Source of the DNA: Lithospermum erythrorhizon
Lineage: Eukaryota > Streptophyta > Magnoliopsida > Boraginales > Boraginaceae
Assembly: GCA_019722365.1 (NCBI GenBank)
Contig: JADFUC010000290.1
Location: 1-64,000, forward strand
Direction: 5' to 3'
Length of the DNA: 64,000 nt
Shown piece by piece: positions 61,481-64,000 of this stretch; positions within the stretch are counted from its first letter, which is position 1, and every line of letters begins with the position of its first letter. The translations under genes were made by a program, and so were the position numbers. A model generated the notes under the pieces. That model ran no database searches and was not told where the DNA came from. It was given only the letters and a program-made list of their open reading frames with translations.

Positions 61481-64000
61481 TAACAATCTATGGCCCCTGT
61501 ATAGTTTTTATGCAGTTTTGACCGTGAACATATTACTACTGTTCCCGTCCTAGACAAACTTGTCCTCCCTATGTAACTGGTGTAGAGACATGTTGAGAAT
61601 CACATCTGCATCCACAGGAAAGAAAAGTGTTCGGACTAAAGTACGTTCCGTAATCGGCGTCCCGTCAATAAGATCACATACTCCTCGAGTTTGATCCCTT
61701 ATCGACGGCAATCGGGTTTCATGGAATGTGTACGTGGTACGCACCGTGATTCCGTGATTTCATTGTTTCTCCATTCCCCAACCCGACCATTTTACCTCGA
61801 CCAATAGGTCCTCGTTGCATAATATCCCTCTCAAAGTTGTGACTCAGGCGGCAGCCTCCCTGCGCACATGCCAGAAATTGCCATGAGGATAATATTTGCT
61901 TTTATACATTTGTGCTAACTGCCCAGTTGGATCCGATGCTATTCTCCAAGCTTGCTTGCTCAAAAGGGCCATATTGAAAGCATGGTTGTCACGAAAGCCA
62001 CGACTCCCACGCCTTGTCAGCGACACACAATTTATCATATTTATACCCAATGTATTTTCCTGCATCTTTGGTGTAATCACCAAAGTAGTTTTCCAATAGA
62101 GAGTTTAATCTAAGGACATGTATGGAATAGAGGTTTAAAGCATCAGACATGTGACAAGCCTCTGTGAAAATCGATGTAATGAAAATCTACTTACCTGCTG
62201 ACAAAAATCTAGGTTCCAATCTTCTACGTTTCTGACCCCTCGGCCCACTAAAGAGGAAAACTTTGACTACTCCATAGTCGATGGGAGACCTAAGTAAGTG
62301 CCACGGGCGGCACCCTCGCCATTCATGGGGAATGCGAATTGCCACCCGTATCTTCGTACGCTCGGACTGAATGTCACTGCAAATTTTTATGTGCTCACCA
62401 ATTGTCCGGAAAGCCTTTCATATTGGTTGAGGATAGTCATTATACTATGTGCCTCCCATTCCGTGAAGTGTTTCCCCCAAAGAGTGTCATTCCGTGAAAT
62501 AACATACGTGGATACCGGGTTCTCCAAGATGTCCCAACCCTAATCCCTTGCTTCCCTTGACACGCCCCTTGGCAGATATTGCCCCTCAAAGCAAAAATTA
62601 TAAACATATAATGCGAGAGGCCCCTGTCTCAGTCCCCTGTTTAAAGTAGTCCACTTGGTCGCCGTTGATAAGTAAGGAATATGCCACAGATTCCACAAAC
62701 ATCATAACTAACCTGATCCACTTCTCAGGAAACTGTAGATGTTCCATCATTAGTCTTAAGAATGCCCATTCCACCCGGGTCATGTTTCAGGCATGTCTAA
62801 TTTGGATGGACATGTAGCCTTTTACGCCCGTCTCTCTATGTTTAATAAAATGGTACCTCATGTGTCTGTAAGAGAATGTCGTCCAGGGATTTGTGCTTTA
62901 TTTGTGAAACTAACGCACTGAGACTGATACAAATTCCTCCCAACACTGCTTCAACCGCACCAATTTGTTGTTGCGTCAGCAGTGGCTATTGGTCGAAATC
63001 GCTTAATGTCCAATCGGATTCGCAATCTTTGGAATCACGTGATGAGCGAGGTTAAATTTCTTCAAAAGCGCCTTATTCACACAATTAAAGAACTTATCTG
63101 CTCGTGTCTTCCCCCAAAAATATCCTAGTAAAACTGTAAGAATCGAAATGGTAACCCATCGGGTCCCGGTGCCTTGCCTTTGCATGTAGAATGTGCCTCT
63201 TTACATCCTCCATCGTGAAACCCGTCTCCCCAAAATTGGAGGCCTTACCTCGAACTGCCGCTTTTAAAACGATCAAAACAAAGTTGAGTCAGCCTAAGTT
63301 GTCCGACCGTGATTTGCATCAAACTTTGTAAAATCAACCGCAAGCTTACGGACCGCGGTCGAGGCTTTGGCTCAGAACGCCCATTGGCCCCGAGGGCAAG
63401 TGATTTAAGTTTGCCCCAGGCCTCCTCGAACCTGAATCGCATGAAAATACACCGTGGTCAGCGATCCCCTTTCACTCTCCATTCAAGTCTTCGAGCGCCG
63501 ATGCCAATAAATATCATTGCTCTCCTCGAGTCTTTAGAACTGTAATAATCCTCGTTGAAGAGCACGAGTCGTGTCTGCTTATCGTTAGAGATTTGTCATT
63601 ACTTGCCGATCGGGTTTCTTCCAATCCAAAAGACCCACCACATTGTTTGATGCCTCAAAACCTCGCGTACTGTGATCATCGTGCTTAACCGAATTCCAGG
63701 CCCTCTCTACTACCGCCTTACTTTCCTCATAAAGGAACCAACCATCTTCAAACCGGAATCGCTTCTTTTTCCGAGCCAACCTCGCTTCGCATCAATAATT
63801 TTTGCTTATGAGACTCCTATCGAAGTCGCGCTTCTAACAAAAATAGGGTGAAAAGAAATTGTTACTCCAATGAAAGTGGGTGTACCTTAAAAACCAATAT
63901 CCATTGTCACAACTGGCACAAATTTTCCCAAATTATTAACTTGCTATAAGTGGCCTTTGACGCCTAAATGCAGACGAGTTGTTCAACATCAAGAAATCTC
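61480..64000 (-). mobile_element. L1-type LINE reverse transcriptase remnant
   Basis: Right to left on the minus strand: KKKRFRFEDGWF and VVERAW near 63,770-63,690 (linker after the endonuclease); FRFEEAWGK near 63,435; FTMEDVKRHILHAKA near 63,220; a shifted GPDG-type region; LAHHVIPKIANPIGH near 63,010; RVEWAFLRLMMEHL and SLLINGDQVDYFKQG near 62,770-62,640; NQYERLSGQLV and GTYLGLPS near 62,420-62,280; GSRGFRDNHAFNMALLSKQA near 62,000; and a C-terminal CDLI...HREDKFV at 61,680-61,550. These blocks are in the correct LINE order. Frames are broken. The 5' end runs off the window. Confidence 0.85.

Overview
This is nuclear DNA of a flowering plant, most likely a dicot and probably an asterid; the order is a guess. 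The reasons are spliced genes with GT-AG introns, plant-only gene families (TAXIMIN, TSJT1), plant LTR retrotransposon lineages (Tat, Tekay-like, several Copia), a Stowaway MITE, plant L1-type LINE sequence and telomere-like TTTAGGG repeats. There is no bacterial operon, CRISPR array, rRNA gene or convincing tRNA gene.

Three host genes can be rebuilt exon by exon with no frameshift. They are a TAXIMIN-type small peptide gene (31,621-32,741, minus, 2 exons, 72 aa), a 12-exon gene for a 422-aa protein with a DnaJ-type CXXC zinc domain (33,401-38,234, minus), and a 4-exon TSJT1/aluminium-induced-like gene with YGL and LRDR motifs (50,744-51,848, plus, 257 aa). The first two are tandem on the minus strand, about 660 bp apart. 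They form a gene island closed by retrotransposon LTRs on both sides (LTR ends at 31,399 and about 38,470).

The rest is mostly nested, broken transposons. 1-10,034: pieces of a Tat-lineage and a Tekay-like Ty3 element, both minus, with a tRNA-Met primer site and LTR. 10,035-12,950: AT-rich DNA and an unidentified coding remnant. 12,957-31,399: two related Copia LTRs with matching gag-protease and RNase H ends, possibly one element blown apart by later insertions (a long LTR-like block, a plus-strand Copia, a transposon ORF, another LTR block). 38,470-41,433: Copia 3' half with LTR, reading toward the zinc-domain gene. 41,434-44,470: AT-rich spacer with small tandem repeats. 44,480-47,510: two LTR-like blocks related to those at 14-18 kb and 24-26 kb. 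47,511-53,000: spacer with a clean Stowaway MITE and the TSJT1-like gene. 54,480-57,310: Copia 3' half with a TRIM element nested in its RNase H region and flanked by a 5-bp target duplication. 57,325-57,500: interstitial telomere-like repeat. 58,195-58,317: a myosin-XI-like exon fragment. 61,480-64,000: LINE remnant.

The transposon stretches are full of frameshifts while the single-copy genes have none. Either the transposons are old or the repeat consensus is poor. I did not find a convincing new multi-gene system. The most interesting items are the nested TRIM, a TRIM-like remnant inside an intron next to a splice donor, an LTR just upstream of a host gene, the telomere-like repeat at a transposon break, and the captured or residual myosin exon.
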